64,000 nt of DNA from NCBI GenBank assembly GCA_963835735.1, contig CAWIGP010000008.1, positions 62,001 through 126,000 on the forward strand. Direction: 5' to 3'. This DNA is from DASQMT01 sp963835735. Lineage in GTDB: Bacteria > Actinomycetota > Thermoleophilia > Solirubrobacterales > Solirubrobacteraceae. The position numbers were made by a program, and so were the translations under genes. The notes under the pieces were generated by a model. The model was not told where the DNA came from and made no database searches. It saw only the letters and a list, made by a program, of their open reading frames with translations. Positions within the stretch are counted from its first letter, which is position 1, and every line of letters starts with the position of its first letter. Shown piece by piece: positions 7,564 to 16,098 of this stretch.

Positions 7564-8033
7564 GCCGCGAGCGACTCCAGCTCGTGCGGCCGCATCAGCG
7601 CGAGCAGCTCGCCGTGGCCGGGGCTCACGCGCACGGCCGCGACGCCGCCCTTCTTGAAGTCGACCCGCGCGCCGGTGAGGTCGAACACGACCTGCTCGAA
7701 CGAGGGGTTGTGACCGACGACGAGGATGCGCGCGCGGTCGCCGTGCTCGGCGAGCAGCCCGCGCCCCGTCTCGGCGTCGAAGCCCATGCCGACAGACTCG
7801 CACTCCTGCGGTGCCAGGTTGAGCGCCTTACACGCCAGCTCGGCCGTGCCCGCGGCGCGCACGAGCGGACTCGTGTAGCAGGCCGAGAACTCCAGCCCGA
7901 GCTTGGCGAGCGCAGCTCCCGCCGCGACCGACTGCCGCTCGCCACGCGGGGTCAGCTCGCGCTCGAAGTCGGGCTTTGACTCGTGCGGCACAGCCTCCCC
8001 GTGCCGGAGGAGCCACAGCTGTTGATGCGCCAC
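7560..8033 (-). CDS. histidine phosphatase family protein, SixA-like
   Basis: 157 residues. RHGEA near residue 10 carries the phospho-accepting His. The conserved Arg of TSPLVRAAGTAE, an acidic residue and the second His in VVGHNPSFE complete the active site. Length and the LTPRGERQS segment fit SixA-type phosphohistidine phosphatases rather than cofactor-dependent phosphoglycerate mutases. The TAG stop lies inside the CTAG copy at the edge of the MITE-like element. The next gene on this strand is a histidine kinase, but functional coupling is only a possibility. Confidence 0.85.
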   Translation of the reverse strand: MAHQQLWLLRHGEAVPHESKPDFERELTPRGERQSVAAGAALAKLGLEFSACYTSPLVRAAGTAELACKALNLAPQECESVGMGFDAETGRGLLAEHGDRARILVVGHNPSFEQVVFDLTGARVDFKKGGVAAVRVSPGHGELLALMRPHELESLAA

Positions 8034-8068
8034 GTTCGGGAGATTAGTGCGTTAGTCAACCAATTCGT

Positions 8069-9115
8069 CTATCGCGTCGGCAACGAGAACCGCACCGACG
8101 TCCCGCCGGGTCCATCCGCCAGCCAGATGCGCCCGCCGTGCGCCTCGACGATCGCGCGCGAGATCGCGAGCCCGAGCCCGGCGCCGCCGCGCGGCCGCGC
8201 GGCCTGCGGGCCGCCGCGGAAGAACGGCTCGAAGACTCGGTCGCGGTCGTCCTCCGCGATCCCGCTGCCGGTGTCGGCGACCTCGATCTCGACCGCGTCG
8301 CCGGCCGGCGCCGCGCGCACGACGACCGAGCCGTCCGCCGGCGTGTGGCGGATCGCGTTCTGGATCAGGTTGAACAGCACGCGCTGGAGCTTCTCCGGAT
8401 CGCCCTGCGCCGGGAGCAGGTCGGGCGGCAGCTCCGCCCGCACCTCGACCTGACGCGCATCGGCCTGTACGCGCATCGCCTCGACGGTCTCGCCGACGAG
8501 CTGGTCCAGCCGCACCTGCTCGAGGCTCCACGCGATCTCGCCCGCCTCCAGCCGCGAGAGCTCGAACAGGTCGTCGATCAGCGAGGACAGCGCGTTGACC
8601 TGCGTGCTCATCTGCGCGAGATAGGCGCGCCGCGTCGCGTCGTCGACGACGTCGTCGGCGATCGCGTCGGTCAACAGTCGTAGCGACGTGATCGGCGTGC
8701 GCAGGTCGTGCGAGACCGCCGCGATCAGCTCGCGTCGCAGCCGCTCGGCGTCATCCATCACGCCGCCGCTGATCAGCTGCACCGAGCGCAGCGCGATCAC
8801 GACCGCGAACACGGTGATGGCGGAGATCACGAGCGCGTCGTGCGCGGACACGAACATCAGCGCGATGCCGCCGCCGATCGCGACCACGAGCTCGCCCACC
8901 GCGATCGCGATCCCGAGCGCGAGCTGCCGCCGCGGCGAGCCGAGCTGACGACGACGCGCGCGCGCGACGTGCGCGAGCACGAGCGCCGGCGCGCCGAGCA
9001 CGAGCAGCAGCGCCAGCGTCATCGCCCCGTCGGCGAGCCCGTACACCGCCGCGACTGCGCCGGCCGCCAGCAGCGCCGCGCCGAGGCCGATCAGCGCCGA
9101 GCGTTGCGCGCTCAC
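8069..9115 (-). CDS. membrane sensor histidine kinase
   Basis: 348 residues. Four hydrophobic segments lie in residues 7-110. HisKA follows with H136 in AAVSHDLRTP, then HATPase_c with the N box (NLIQNAIRHTPA), the G1 box (DTGSGIAEDDRDRVFEPFF) and the G2 box (GLGLAISRAIVEAHGG). No periplasmic sensor domain is visible, so it may sense a membrane-borne signal. The GTG start overlaps the response regulator stop (GTGA), giving an RR-HK operon. The in-frame upstream extension is rejected because it would overlap the regulator. Confidence 0.92.
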   Translation of the reverse strand: MSAQRSALIGLGAALLAAGAVAAVYGLADGAMTLALLLVLGAPALVLAHVARARRRQLGSPRRQLALGIAIAVGELVVAIGGGIALMFVSAHDALVISAITVFAVVIALRSVQLISGGVMDDAERLRRELIAAVSHDLRTPITSLRLLTDAIADDVVDDATRRAYLAQMSTQVNALSSLIDDLFELSRLEAGEIAWSLEQVRLDQLVGETVEAMRVQADARQVEVRAELPPDLLPAQGDPEKLQRVLFNLIQNAIRHTPADGSVVVRAAPAGDAVEIEVADTGSGIAEDDRDRVFEPFFRGGPQAARPRGGAGLGLAISRAIVEAHGGRIWLADGPGGTSVRFSLPTR

Positions 9116-9816
9116 GGCTGGAACCGGTAGCCGACGCCCCACACCGTCTGGATGTGGCGGGGCTGCGCGGGGTCGGCCTCGATCTTCGCGCGCAGCCGCC
9201 GCACATGCACCGTCACGGTCGAGGTGTCGGAATAGAACGCGTACTGCCACACGGCGTCCATCAGCTGCGTGCGCGTGAACGCCTGACCGGGATGGCGGGC
9301 GAGGAACAGCAGCAGGTCGAACTCGCGCTGCGTGAGCGCCACCTCCTCGTCGCGCACGAACACGCGCCGCGCTGCCGGGTCGATCCTGACCTCGCCGTGC
9401 TCGATCGGCGGCGCCTTGTCCGGCGCGGGGTCGACCCGCCGCAGCACCGCATCCACGCGGGCGACCAGCTCGGCGGGCGAGAACGGCTTGACGACGTAGT
9501 CGTCGGCGCCGAGCCGCAGCCCGATCACGCGGTCGGACTCCTCACCCTTCGCGGTCAGCAGGATCACCGCGACGCGGTCGCGCGGCCCGGTGTCGCCGAG
9601 ATCGCGGATCCGGCGCATGACCTCGAGCCCGTCGAGACCCGGCAGCATCAGGTCGAGCACGACGAGATCGGGTCGCTGCTCGCCGGCGAGCTGGATCGCG
9701 TGCGGCCCGTCGCCGGCGACGCGCGTGTCGTAGCCCGCGCGCTCGAGGTAGCGGGAGACGACCTCGGCGATCGTCGGCTCGTCGTCGACGACGAGCACGG
9801 AGCCGCGGGAGGTCAT
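9112..9816 (-). CDS. OmpR/PhoB-family response regulator
   Basis: 234 residues. Receiver domain 6-120 has the acidic pair D11-D12, phospho-acceptor D55 in LDLMLPGLDG and the late Lys in VVKPF. The C-terminal winged helix ends with VTVHVRRLRAKIEADPAQPRHIQTVWGVGYRF, diagnostic of OmpR-type regulators. It is translationally coupled to the kinase. The frame stays open upstream into the glycoside hydrolase gene because of a frameshift there; the ATG at 9816 is the real start, since it begins at the receiver fold. Confidence 0.93.
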   Translation of the reverse strand: MTSRGSVLVVDDEPTIAEVVSRYLERAGYDTRVAGDGPHAIQLAGEQRPDLVVLDLMLPGLDGLEVMRRIRDLGDTGPRDRVAVILLTAKGEESDRVIGLRLGADDYVVKPFSPAELVARVDAVLRRVDPAPDKAPPIEHGEVRIDPAARRVFVRDEEVALTQREFDLLLFLARHPGQAFTRTQLMDAVWQYAFYSDTSTVTVHVRRLRAKIEADPAQPRHIQTVWGVGYRFQP

Positions 9817-9866
9817 GGCGCTGATTGTCCGGGCAAGCAGCGCGCGCGGCAAGCGGCGTTCAGCGT

Positions 9867-11247
9867 TCAGTAAGCCCTGATCGGCGGCCCGGTGATCGTG
9901 ACGCCGTCCGGGCCGCGTCCACTTGGCGCGGTAGCTGTGCTTGGACCGGTGCGCGGTCTTGAACCCGTAGACGCCCGGGGTCTGGAGCGCGGTCAGCCGC
10001 TTCCAGCGACCCTTGCCGACCTTGTGCTCGATCGTCACCTGCGTCGGGCCGTTCGCCGGGCGGACGCGGCCCCACAGCACGTCCTGCGAGCCGTAGCGCT
10101 TGGCCGCCAGCGGCAGGATGAAGCCGTCGTACGCCGGCTTCCGCTTCCCGTTCGACATCTTCAGGCCGGTCTCGAAGCCCGAGTAGCGCTGGATCCTGGG
10201 TCCCTTGCGCGGCTTGTCGTCGAACAGCAGGTACTGCGAGAACGCCTTCACGCGCGGGTTCGCGTAGGCGATCCGCTCGGAGATCGCGAGGTACTCCGCC
10301 TGGCGTGTGAACGAGACGCCCGCGAGCGGATCCGGCTTGCTCTGGATGCCGAACTCGGTCAGGTAGATGCCGCGGCCTCCCGTGAACGCTCCCGCTTTCG
10401 ACGCCTTGTCGATCGCGGCGGTCAGCCGGCCGATCGTGCCGATGCTCACCTCGTCGGTGTCCTCGGAGACGAACGTCGGGTTGCCCTTGCGCGCGTAAGC
10501 GTGGTGGGCGAAGCCGTCGATCCGCAGCCGCTTGCAGCCGCCCGACTTCTTGTAGCTGCGGTTCAGGCACAGCGCCCCGCGCAGGAACGCGAGCGGCGAG
10601 ACGACGTTCTCGTTGCCGATCGGCGCGGTCTCGCCGAACAGCACCTTGTCGCGCGAGCCGCCGGGCGCGCCGTGGATCGCGCTCTCGCCCGCCGCGTAGA
10701 GCTGCCGATAGAGCCGCGGCGTGTGCGGCTGTCCGTTCGTGTACTGCGGCCCGAGGAAATCCGGGTGGTTCGGCTCGTTCCAGATCGACCAGATGTCGAC
10801 GCGATCGCCGTAGCGCCTCGCGACCGCCCGCGCCCAGCGGCCGAACCACGTGGCGCTCGGGTCGTTCACGCTGCCCTTGCGCTTCTTGGTGGCCCACGTC
10901 GGGACCGGGCCGGTGAGCGTCAGCTGCACGGTCATCTTGCGCCGCTGGATCGAGTCCACGAGGCGGTCGAGCTTGTCCCAGGTTCCGGCCGGGTAGGCGT
11001 CCGCGTCCGCGGTGTCGAACTTCGGCTTGGTCTTGGAGCCCGCGCGCGCCGTGAACGAGCGCCAGGTGACAAGCGCGCGCACGCGGCTGACCCCGAAGCC
11101 CTGGATCTCGTCGAGCGCCTGCTCGCGCGCGCCGTCGAGCAGCAGCTCCTGCGGCGCCTCGAACGTCATCACCTGCTTGCTCGACGCGTGCGCGGCGGGC
11201 GCGAACAGCAGGGCGGCGAGCAGAGCGATCAGCAGCAGTCGTGGCAT
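9867..11247 (-). pseudogene. secreted glycoside hydrolase-like (cellulase/GH39 type) protein, frameshifted near the 3' end
   Basis: About 459 residues. A signal peptide follows M at 11247 (MPRLLLIALLAALLFAPAAHAS). The TIM-barrel region has the acid/base segment IWSIWNEPNHPDFLG and the nucleophile strand YLTEFGIQ. The C-terminal part looks like a small beta domain. At 9908-9912 one extra base shifts the frame. Removing it gives an ending DGVTITGPPIRAY followed by a stop at 9867-9869. As read, the frame runs on into the response regulator. This could be a real end-of-gene frameshift or a sequence error; the catalytic part is intact either way. Confidence 0.7.
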
Positions 11248-11301
11248 GTAGACGTACGAACCCGCGTGCACGCGGCCGGTTTCGGTGCGTGGAGGAGACC
11301 G

Positions 11302-12150
11302 CTACCCGGCCGCCAGCGCGACGACGCCCGCGAGCGTGATCAGCACTCCGACGTTCTGGGTGCGGGTCAGACGCTCGTGCAGCACGAGGCGGGCGAGCAC
11401 GACGGTCACGGCGGGGTAGAGCGAGCCGAGCACGCCGACGACGCTGAGCAGCCCGCGCGAGGCGGCGAGCACGAACAGCAGGTTCGCGAGCAGGTCGAGC
11501 ACGCCGACGGCGGCGATCGCGGCGAGCGCGACCGGCTCGGACGGGAGCTTCGGGCGGACCACAGCACACGCAGCCAGCAGCATCACGACGTCGGCGCTGC
11601 GCGCGGCGAGCAGCACCCACGCGACGTCGGCGGTCTCCTCCGCCTTGTCGATCCCGGCGAAGAACGAGCCGAAGCCGATCGCGGCCACCAGCGCGAGCCC
11701 GATCGCGGTCCTCCCCGAGCGCTGCGCCGCGGCGTCGGCGGCGGGCTCCTCGCGCGCCGCGAGCACGATGCCGCAGCAGGCGAGCGCGATGCCGGCGACC
11801 TGCAGCGCGCCCGGCCGCTCCCCCGAGGCGAGCCCGACGAGCACCGGGATCGCGACGCCGGTGGCCGAGATCGGCGCGACGACGCTCATCGTGCCGATCG
11901 CGAGCGCGCGGTAGAACGCCACCAGCCCGAGCAGGCCGAGTCCGCCGACGCCCGCCGCCCAGAGCGTCGCCGCAGTGTCGTGCTCCGTCGGCGCGCCCAC
12001 GAGCACCGCGATCACGATCAGGACGAACGCCAGGCCCTGGGAGAGCACGAGCACCGCGAGCAGCGCGTGACGCCGGCTCTGCAGGCCACCGAGGAAGTCG
12101 GCCAGCCCCCACGACATCGAGGAGGCGAGCGCGAGGACCGCCGCGAGCAC
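11302..12150 (-). CDS. EamA/DMT-superfamily transporter
   Basis: 282 residues with about ten hydrophobic segments in two homologous halves, the drug/metabolite transporter layout. The start (LAAVLALASSMSWGLADFLGGLQSRR) and the end of the second half (GSLYPAVTVVLARLVLHERLTRTQNVGVLITLAGVVAL) are the characteristic EamA stretches. It is an inner-membrane exporter or permease of unknown cargo. Only 7 bp separate it from the SARP-type regulator upstream on the same strand, so the regulator probably controls it. Confidence 0.85.
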   Translation of the reverse strand: MLAAVLALASSMSWGLADFLGGLQSRRHALLAVLVLSQGLAFVLIVIAVLVGAPTEHDTAATLWAAGVGGLGLLGLVAFYRALAIGTMSVVAPISATGVAIPVLVGLASGERPGALQVAGIALACCGIVLAAREEPAADAAAQRSGRTAIGLALVAAIGFGSFFAGIDKAEETADVAWVLLAARSADVVMLLAACAVVRPKLPSEPVALAAIAAVGVLDLLANLLFVLAASRGLLSVVGVLGSLYPAVTVVLARLVLHERLTRTQNVGVLITLAGVVALAAG

Positions 12151-12157
12151 CGGGGCG

Positions 12158-13255
12158 CTACGTCAGATCGGCGAGCGTGAACGCGGGATCGGACCCGAAC
12201 GTGCGCCGGTAGCGCCGGCGCACGAGCTCGTACCGGCGCAGCGCCTCCGAGTGGCGCCCGCGGCGCAGCATCAGCTCGAGCAGCTCGCGCTGCGCCTCCA
12301 GGTCGAGCGGCTCGAGCTCGACGAGCCGCTGCAGGTGGTCGGCGGCCGCGTCGTCCTCGCCGGCCGTGCGGCAGATCCCGGCCAGCCCGCGCAGCACCTG
12401 CGCGGCGAGGTCGCGCAGCCGCTCGCGCTCGGCCAGCGCCCACTCGGCATACGGCTCGTCGGCGAGGAAGTTGCCGCCGTACGCGCGCGCGGCGGCGGCC
12501 AGCGTGGCGGCGGCGCGCTCGGTGGCGCCGCTGTGCAGCGCCTCCAGCCCGGCGCGGGCGCGCGCCTCGAAATCGTCGGCGTCGACCGCCACGCGGCCCG
12601 GCGCCAGCTCGTAGCCGCCCGCGCGCGCGACGACGTAGCCCGACGGCTTGCCGCGCGGGCGATCGGGCTCCAGCCGGTCGCGCAGCGTGTGGATCGCCTG
12701 GCGCACGCTGGCGGCGCCGGCGCGGCCGGCGCTCGGCCAGAAGACCTCGATCAGCTCCTCGAGCGGGACGACGCGCCCGCGCTCGCAGACGAGGTACTTC
12801 AGCAGCTGGCCCGGCTTGTGGTCGAGCCATTCCTCTGCCGCCGCCTCGCCGTTCGTCTCGATGCTGGTGCGCCCGAGCGCGCGCACGATCAGCCGCGGCG
12901 GCAGCTCCTCGCGCACCAGGCCTGCCGGGCCGGCGAGCCGGTGCAGCGAGACGGCGACCTGCCCGGCCGACGTGGCGACCGTCGAGGCCCAGGCCGACGC
13001 GCCGTCGGCGAGCAGGAACTGGTGCTGGCTGCTCTCGCCGCCCAGCGCGCGGGCGCTCACGCAACCCGCCTGGGCGCAGCCGAGCAGATCGCAGCAGCGG
13101 GCGCCCGGCGCGGCGCGCGAACCGAGCATCACGCGGGCCGCGCTGTTGCCGGCGAGCAGCACGCCGTCGCCGTCGAACACGACGACCGCGTCAGTCAGCG
13201 CCTCGAAGGCGGCCTCCCAGGCGATCGCCGTGCCGGTCGGGGCGGTGCGTTTCAC
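12158..13255 (-). CDS. SARP/BTAD-type transcriptional regulator with N-terminal PAS-like domain
   Basis: 365 residues from the GTG at 13255. Residues about 10-60 resemble a PAS fold (FEALTDAVVVFDGDGVLLAGNSAARVML), followed by a cysteine-containing segment ARCCDLLGCAQAGC. A winged helix (GQLLKYLVCERGRVVPLEELIEVFWP...VRQAIHTLRDRLEP) and a helical BTAD domain up to the C-terminus complete it. Members activate nearby genes; the EamA transporter 7 bp downstream is the obvious target. The clustered cysteines could bind metal or sense redox, which is speculation. A longer frame to 13414 exists but would run into the sigma factor promoter. Confidence 0.8.
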   Translation of the reverse strand: MKRTAPTGTAIAWEAAFEALTDAVVVFDGDGVLLAGNSAARVMLGSRAAPGARCCDLLGCAQAGCVSARALGGESSQHQFLLADGASAWASTVATSAGQVAVSLHRLAGPAGLVREELPPRLIVRALGRTSIETNGEAAAEEWLDHKPGQLLKYLVCERGRVVPLEELIEVFWPSAGRAGAASVRQAIHTLRDRLEPDRPRGKPSGYVVARAGGYELAPGRVAVDADDFEARARAGLEALHSGATERAAATLAAAARAYGGNFLADEPYAEWALAERERLRDLAAQVLRGLAGICRTAGEDDAAADHLQRLVELEPLDLEAQRELLELMLRRGRHSEALRRYELVRRRYRRTFGSDPAFTLADLT

Positions 13256-13431
13256 GCGGTCCAGGGTCCCAGCCGCGTCATGTGCTCCCAACCGTACATG
13301 CGTCCACGGCGCGAGTTTAACGCTCAATTGACTTCGTAGGTAACAGCGAGTTGACCACTCCCCAATACGGTGCGCAGCCGACACGGGATCGGTCCGGATG
13401 ACCCGTCCCGTCACGAGAGGACCAGGCCTGG
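13256..13431. promoter_or_regulatory. intergenic region between the divergent SARP and sigma-factor genes
   Basis: 176 bp with a locally AT-rich stretch around 13315-13360 that stands out from the surrounding GC. It contains the 8-bp palindrome TCAATTGA. Two divergent promoters must lie here. I cannot assign -10/-35 boxes with confidence. Confidence 0.4.
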
Positions 13432-14079
13432 ATGCGAGGAGCGATCAACGGCGCGCAAGGGACGATCCGCCGTGAGGCGGACCAGATCGAGTCTGAGATC
13501 GGACGCGGCCGGTTCCGCCGGCGGCGCCAGCTCGACCACTCGCCCCGCGCCGAGCGGCTCGTGCTGGTCGCGGTCGCCCGGGCCAAGCAGGGCGACGCCG
13601 ACGCGCTGCGCTTCCTCTACCTGCGCTACGCCGACAACGTCTATGGCTACGTCTGCTCGATCGTGCGCGACGAGTTCGAGGCCGAGGACGTCACGCAGCA
13701 CATCTTCGCCAAGCTCCTGACCGGGCTCGAGCACTACGAGCCGCGGCTCGTGCCGTTCTCGGCCTGGATCCTGCGCATAGCCCACAACGCCGCGATCGAT
13801 CACGTACGCGCGCGCCGGCCCGTCCTGCTCGAGGAGGTCCATCCGCCCCACGCCCAGTCCGACGGCGGCGCGCACGGGCGCGAGCGGTTCGCCGACCTGC
13901 GGCTTGCACTCGACGCGCTGCCCGCCGAACAGCGCGACGTGATCGTGCTGCGCTTCCTCGTCGGCCTCTCCCCGCGCGAGGTCGCCGAGCACCTGGGCCG
14001 CTCGGAGGATGCCGTGCACGGGTTGCAGCACCGCGGCCGGCGGCGGCTGCGCTCCGAGATGCTCGCGCTCGCGGCTTAG
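13432..14079 (+). CDS. RNA polymerase sigma factor, ECF-like (sigma-70 region 2 and 4)
   Basis: 215 residues. Region 2 is LRFLYLRYADNVYGYVCSIVRDEFEAEDVTQHIFAKL with the -10 recognition part PFSAWILRIAHNAAIDHVRARR. Region 4 is ALDALPAEQRDVIVLRFLVGLSPREVAEHLGRSEDAVHGLQHRGRRRLRSEM. The basic N-terminal 40 residues are extra. No anti-sigma gene is adjacent. Its stop overlaps that of the convergent aldehyde dehydrogenase by 4 bp. Confidence 0.88.
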   Translation: MRGAINGAQGTIRREADQIESEIGRGRFRRRRQLDHSPRAERLVLVAVARAKQGDADALRFLYLRYADNVYGYVCSIVRDEFEAEDVTQHIFAKLLTGLEHYEPRLVPFSAWILRIAHNAAIDHVRARRPVLLEEVHPPHAQSDGGAHGRERFADLRLALDALPAEQRDVIVLRFLVGLSPREVAEHLGRSEDAVHGLQHRGRRRLRSEMLALAA

Positions 14080-15608
14080 TCGTCGCGCCGGCCGCGCCCG
14101 TAGAGCAACTTGAGCAGCCGGCCGATCAGCTTCGTGCGCCCCGCGCGGAACGGATAGAAGTGCAGGTCGCCCTTCGGCGGCGCAAAGCGGGTGACCAGCA
14201 GCGCCTGCTGGCGGCAGTACTTGCGGATGCCGGCGGCGCCGTGGCGCTGGCCCAGCCCGGACGACTTCCAGCCGCCCATCGGCAGCTCGAGCGCGATGTA
14301 GTTGACCTGGGCGTCGTTGACACAGACGGCCCCGGCCTCCACCCGGCGGGCGATCTCCTCGCCGCGCTTGGCGTCCTTCGTCCACACCGACGCGGCCAGC
14401 CCATACTCGGAGTCGTTGGCGAGCCGCACCGCCTCGTCGGCGTCGGCCACCTTCATGACCGGCATCGTCGGGCCGAACGTCTCCTCGGTCATCAATTCCA
14501 TCGAGTGGTCGACGTCGACCAGCACGGTCGGCTCGAAGAAGCGGCCGTGGTCCTCGTGGGCCGCACCGCCGGCCAGCACGCGGGCGCCGGCGTCGCGCGC
14601 CTGGTCGACGTGACGGCGCACGACGTCGAGCTGCGGCGCGAACGTGACCGCGCCGACGTCGACGGTGCCGGGGCCGCTCGGCGCGCCCTGGCGCAGCGCG
14701 GCGACCTTGCGCGTGACCTTGTCGACGAACTCGTCGTAGATCGGCGCCTCGACGTACACGCGCTCGACCGAGATGCAGGTCTGGCCGCCGTTCTGCATCG
14801 AGTAGTAGACGGCGGCGTTCGCGGCGCGTTCGAGGTCGGCGTCCGCGAGCACGATCATCGGGTCCTTGCCGCCGAGCTCGAGCGAGACCGGGGTGAGCGT
14901 CCGCGCCGCGCGCTCGGCGATCTTCCGGCCCGTCGCCGTCGAGCCCGTGAACATCACCATGTCGACCTCGTCGACCAGCGCCGCGCCTGTCGTGCCGTCG
15001 CCGGTGGCGACCCCGAAGACGTCGTCCGGAAGCCCGGACTCGCGCAGGCACTCGGCCAGGACCTGCGACGTGAGCGGCGTGACCTCGGATGGCTTGAGCA
15101 CGACCGAGTTGCCGGCAGCGAGCGCCGGGATGCAGTCGCCGAACGAGTTCGTCAGCGGGTAGTTCCACGGCCCGATCACGCCGATCACGCCGAGCGGCCG
15201 GTAACGCACGACCAACCTGCGGCCGGCGACGAACGGGCTCGAGCTGCGCACCTTCTCGTCGGCCAGGTAGCGCGGCGCGTGCTTGGCCCAGAAGCCGAAT
15301 GCGGTCGCGCCGTAGGCGATCTCGTTGAACAGCGCATCCTCGTACGTCTTGCCGGTCTCGGACATGATCGTCCGCACGACACGGTCGCTGTTGTCGACCA
15401 GCCATTTCTGCGCGCGGCGCAGGATCCTCCCGCGGCCGTCGAAGCCGAGCGCCTCCCACGCGGGCTGCGCGGCGCGCGCGCGCTCGACGAGCGCGCGGAC
15501 GTCGTCGGCGGAGGCGATCGGCACGGTGGCGATCACCTCGCCGGTCGCGGGGTTCTGCACCTGGATGTCCCCGACGGCGGAGGCGGGCTGTTGCTCGGCG
15601 GTGGCCAT
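14076..15608 (-). CDS. NAD(P)-dependent aldehyde dehydrogenase
   Basis: 510 residues. It oxidises an aldehyde to the acid. The catalytic Cys is in NGGQTCISVERVYVE and the general-base Glu in SLELGGKDPMIV. The cofactor motif FTGSTATGRKIAE and the GPWNYPLTNS segment are present. The overall pattern resembles succinate-semialdehyde dehydrogenases of actinobacteria, but the basic C-terminal extension (LLKLLYGRGRRDD) recalls long-chain aldehyde dehydrogenases, so the substrate is left open. Confidence 0.9.
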   Translation of the reverse strand: MATAEQQPASAVGDIQVQNPATGEVIATVPIASADDVRALVERARAAQPAWEALGFDGRGRILRRAQKWLVDNSDRVVRTIMSETGKTYEDALFNEIAYGATAFGFWAKHAPRYLADEKVRSSSPFVAGRRLVVRYRPLGVIGVIGPWNYPLTNSFGDCIPALAAGNSVVLKPSEVTPLTSQVLAECLRESGLPDDVFGVATGDGTTGAALVDEVDMVMFTGSTATGRKIAERAARTLTPVSLELGGKDPMIVLADADLERAANAAVYYSMQNGGQTCISVERVYVEAPIYDEFVDKVTRKVAALRQGAPSGPGTVDVGAVTFAPQLDVVRRHVDQARDAGARVLAGGAAHEDHGRFFEPTVLVDVDHSMELMTEETFGPTMPVMKVADADEAVRLANDSEYGLAASVWTKDAKRGEEIARRVEAGAVCVNDAQVNYIALELPMGGWKSSGLGQRHGAAGIRKYCRQQALLVTRFAPPKGDLHFYPFRAGRTKLIGRLLKLLYGRGRRDD

Positions 15609-15637
15609 ACGGCGAGGCTATCGCAACCGACGCGGTG

Positions 15638-16093
15638 TCAGTTGAAGCTGACCTGCTCGATCCGAGCGTCCTGCTTCGGCCGGTCGCGGCCATCGGTCGG
15701 GAGCGACTCGAGCTTGTCGACCACGTCCATGCCGGACGTCACCTCGCCGAACACGGTGTGCTTTCCGTCCAGCCACGGCGCCTCACCGACGGTGACGATG
15801 AAGAACTGGGAGCCGTTCGTGTCCGGGCCGGCGTTGGCCATCGCCAGAGCGCCGCGCACGATCTTGTGGTCGTTGATCTCGTCCTCGAACGTGTAGCCCG
15901 GCCCGCCGGTGCCGGTGCCCTCCGGGCAGCCGCCCTGGATCATGAAGTCCGAGATGATGCGGTGGAAGATCAGGCCGTCGTAGAAGCCCTTCTCCGCCAG
16001 GTCGCGCATGTTGCCCACGGTCTTGGGCGCGTCGTCGTCGAACATCTCGAAGACGATGTCGCCGTGGTTCGTGGTCATGGTCATCGTCGACAT
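15638..16093 (-). CDS. cyclophilin-type peptidyl-prolyl cis-trans isomerase
   Basis: 151 residues, cytosolic, no signal peptide. Cyclophilin core motifs are IFHRIISDFMIQGGCPEGTGTGGPGYTFEDE and ANAGPDTNGSQFFIVTVGEAPWLDGKHTVFGEV. The ATG at 16093 is preferred over the one at 16102 because a GAAAGG ribosome-binding site lies about 9 bp upstream of it. The gene directly follows the DEAD-box helicase on the same strand and is probably co-transcribed. Confidence 0.93.
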   Translation of the reverse strand: MSTMTMTTNHGDIVFEMFDDDAPKTVGNMRDLAEKGFYDGLIFHRIISDFMIQGGCPEGTGTGGPGYTFEDEINDHKIVRGALAMANAGPDTNGSQFFIVTVGEAPWLDGKHTVFGEVTSGMDVVDKLESLPTDGRDRPKQDARIEQVSFN

Positions 16094-16098
16094 GCGGG

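Noticed and set aside
9112..11271. Continuous 719-codon frame joining a hydrolase to a response regulator
   Set aside because: The response regulator has its own ATG at the receiver fold and the hydrolase has a normal ending one base out of frame, so the fusion is almost certainly an artefact of the shift near 9908-9912.
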